A stretch of 64,000 bases of DNA from Tetranychus cinnabarinus. Its lineage: Eukaryota; Arthropoda; Arachnida; Trombidiformes; Tetranychidae. The position numbers and the translations under genes are program-made. The stretch's first letter is position 1. Every line of letters begins with the position of its first letter. Location: contig WHVY01000002.1 in NCBI GenBank assembly GCA_022266195.1, positions 14,523,001 to 14,587,000 on the forward strand, read 5' to 3'. The notes below the pieces were generated by a model. It ran no database searches. It worked only from the letters and a program-made list of their open reading frames with translations, and was not told where the DNA came from. This document shows, piece after piece, positions 61,881-64,000 of the stretch.

Positions 61881-64000
61881 CTTTTACTACTACACACCAA
61901 CTTGATTATAACCTCATTTTTCGAAGCAATTGATTATTGTTTCTGAGACTAACATGGTGAAAGCTTCCATGAATATTTTTGGCTCACTCAAGGAAAGTGG
62001 AGGTTTCTGTAATAAGTATCTGAATTAATAATTAAAAACGCTGAATTTATTATCGAATGTTTTTTTGTATTTTCGGTCCTATTAGGTTGTTTTCGAACCA
62101 ATGAGACACTTTTGAAAACCCACGCTCCTCCATTTTTTGACCGAGAGAGGCTGTTGAGATCTCATCTTGACAGACAAAATTCTTTTTGCGATCATTTACT
62201 GTATTATTTGTTTAAATGGCAGCAATAGTAAATGTGAAAAGTATTATCAACTATCGAACTACCTTTCTTTATTAAAATTGGTGTGACCTATTGGCAAAGT
62301 GTAAGTTTCCATTCAAATCTTGAAAAAAATTCAGGCAATAATCGTGCTTTACCAAAGCAACTGTTGCTCGTGGAATTGAACACTTGATAACTGATTAGAA
62401 AACCATATAACATGAAAAACATGGTGATCAAAAGATGAGACGGAACTTGCAGGAAGAATTGCAGCAGTCACGCAGAAATTCAAGAAACAAGAAATTGGTC
62501 CATACGCTCTTTAGTCAGTGCACAAAAAATTCTCAAGTCCAAAGGATTGTTAACAATGGATGAAAGTAAAAGACTTGGGAAATGGTTCCCCATGTCCCCA
62601 AAAAAATATGCATGTTTAGGTGTGTGAACATAACTTAAAACTCTGTAGGTAGGCCAAGCATTGATTTCAAGAGATTAAACTTGGGTCAATCTGGAGCCTG
62701 ATTGCAAGCAAAGTGCACAGTATCTAAATCCAGGTCAGCAACCAGTGTCAGTTCAAAACATTCATTGGATCAAAAGAATGCTTATTGTTCTTATGGATAT
62801 GGAATTGATTTTTGAAGGTTTTAGCCTAAAAAAACGACGACAACTGTACAGTGATTGAATGAATTCGAAGCAGCTCTGACCGGTCCAAGCGAAAAATAAA
62901 TATCTCAAGGCCAAATGAAGGACACCAAGATGTTGTCATGAGCACTGGCTTATCATAGACTCTGGAGGTTCAAGAATTTTTAATATTGATGTGAACAAAC
63001 GTCTTCGAAGAAAGACAAGGAATTAGATAAGTATCCGCTCTTTCTAAATTCCAAATGAGATATCAATACGATTCGTTGTTTCTACAGATGATAACGATTT
63101 TATGGATTCAATTTGAAGACTTTTTACTAATGAAATATGAATGGGCCAGAATTGAAATTTTATTACGTTGCCCACAAACAAGCGATATGACATTCATTCA
63201 CAAGGGTTTTTCCCCAATTTCGGAAAAACTTGGTGAGAATATTAACGATAACTTAATCGATAGATTTCTGATTTGTGGCAAAGCAAATTGCAGGGATTTA
63301 GTTGGACCAGATGATCTCGCCGATTTAAAATGGAGTGGTCATGGAGACCTCATTATAATGGCAGTAGGCTGAATAAATGCCCAAGATCTGCTGTTTTCTA
63401 GAGTTAACAGATCTCAGCTGTCGATAGATAATTCAATCAATTTATCAATGTATTCGTATGTTTGTGAATTTGAGTTATTATTAATTTGATTTTGACTTTC
63501 CAACTTTTATTTAGCTTTATCGCATTATAATTTTTTTCAGCACTGTCATTTGCAACGTCAACTTGGAAAATTATATCACTCTGCATGTTTTGCCTCTTTG
63601 CCTTTTTGATAAGTTTTTTTAAATAGTTCGCAAACTACCTGATTGAAGGTCGATCCTTTCCAAAAGTGTGATTATCATTGAAAACTCGACAAACTCGATC
63701 AGAATGAGAATATATTTAGGGAATCGATTTTCGTTCAAAATTTCGAAACTTTCCTCTATAATCATTTTTACATTATTCAACTTTTTTCCTAAACTTTTTG
63801 GCATACTTTGAAATATTCAAAGAAAACAAAAACTTCGAATCTCTAACCGAAAGAAAAGTCTATCTTTAGCATATCAAATCAACTTAAAGATTGCAAAAGA
63901 ATTGCATTTACTTTATCATAATAAATCATGTTTGAAATCAGTTTAACATTGCCATGGTCATTCAGAGAGACTGTAATCAACTTTACTAAAATGTGTTGGA
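61881..64000. other. Right-edge region, no assignable gene
   Basis: About 2.1 kb. One plus ORF (63055-63372, 105 codons, ATG start) encodes a protein with CGKANCRDLVGPDDLADLKW, which I do not recognise. Fragments at 62470-63000 in several frames, including a WLIIDSGGS string near 62950, faintly suggest an old retroelement but are not enough to call. If the GPCR gene continues past the right edge, this lies in its intron. Confidence 0.3.

Noticed and set aside
62470..63000. Possible retrotransposon relic, with a WLIIDSGGS string like a copia-type aspartic protease motif
   Set aside because: Only one short motif, with an extra residue compared with the usual W-[LIV]-[LIV]-D-S-G-A pattern, and no zinc knuckle, integrase or reverse transcriptase nearby in any frame.
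63055..63372. 105-codon ORF at the right edge
   Set aside because: ATG-initiated but without recognisable domain, and next to decayed sequence; could be chance or a transposon remnant.
1..64000. CRISPR arrays, operons, ribosome binding sites, tRNA or rRNA genes
   Set aside because: The window is spliced eukaryotic DNA; I saw no spaced direct-repeat array and no cloverleaf or rRNA sequence.

Overview
The window is nuclear DNA of an arthropod, probably a chelicerate and perhaps a mite. It is AT-rich. Coding regions are split by short GT-AG introns, and the proteins are animal-specific: spermine synthase, CFIm25, an NDR kinase, a BTB zinc-finger protein, the WAVE-complex subunit NCKAP1/Hem, an ETS factor of the pointed type and a kinin-receptor-like GPCR. 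No single marker fixes the species, so the mite placement is an inference.

Layout. Position 1-1275 (minus) is the 5' part of spermine synthase, cut by the left edge. Next on the same strand is NUDT21/CFIm25 (2249-3111), which is divergent from the NDR kinase tricornered (4690-7338, plus, six exons, 457 aa). A gene-poor stretch of about 6.6 kb follows, with GA/CT-rich blocks and one unassigned membrane-like ORF (9419-9844). The BTB/zinc-finger gene (13944-15240, plus) converges on Hem/NCKAP1 (21632 down to 16666, minus), which I resolved into 17 exons including a 21-nt microexon, giving 1135 aa. The centre and right are dominated by pointed (30845-50468, plus): seven coding exons, 778 aa, with a MAPK docking/phospho-site region, PNT domain, long low-complexity middle and C-terminal ETS domain. 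A separate phase-compatible candidate first exon lies 7.4 kb upstream (23406-23463). At 53237-53841 (minus) are the last exons of a kinin/leucokinin-receptor-like GPCR. Its TM1-TM5 exons were not found, so the gene probably runs past the right edge.

The last 7 kb and several intergenic or intronic stretches carry mobile DNA. There is a 978-bp mariner-like element with terminal inverted repeats and a TA target duplication, inactivated by deletion and stops (59791-60768). A second mariner relic lies in intron 1 of pointed. A 545-bp MITE-like element sits at 61334-61878. There are three large inverted repeats: 57091-57810 (about 300-bp arms, about 97% identical), 46656-46858 and 22249-22489.

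Functionally, Hem (WAVE actin regulation), tricornered (Hippo-related NDR signalling) and pointed (EGFR/MAPK transcriptional output) are conserved developmental genes, but nothing suggests co-regulation beyond ordinary adjacency. I found no convincing new multi-gene system. The most unusual structures are the long hairpin at 57.1-57.8 kb, the two frame-neutral open introns (in tricornered and pointed), and the truncated-looking tail of the GPCR. All exon boundaries were read by eye from splice consensus, frame continuity and remembered family sequence; no alignment was run.
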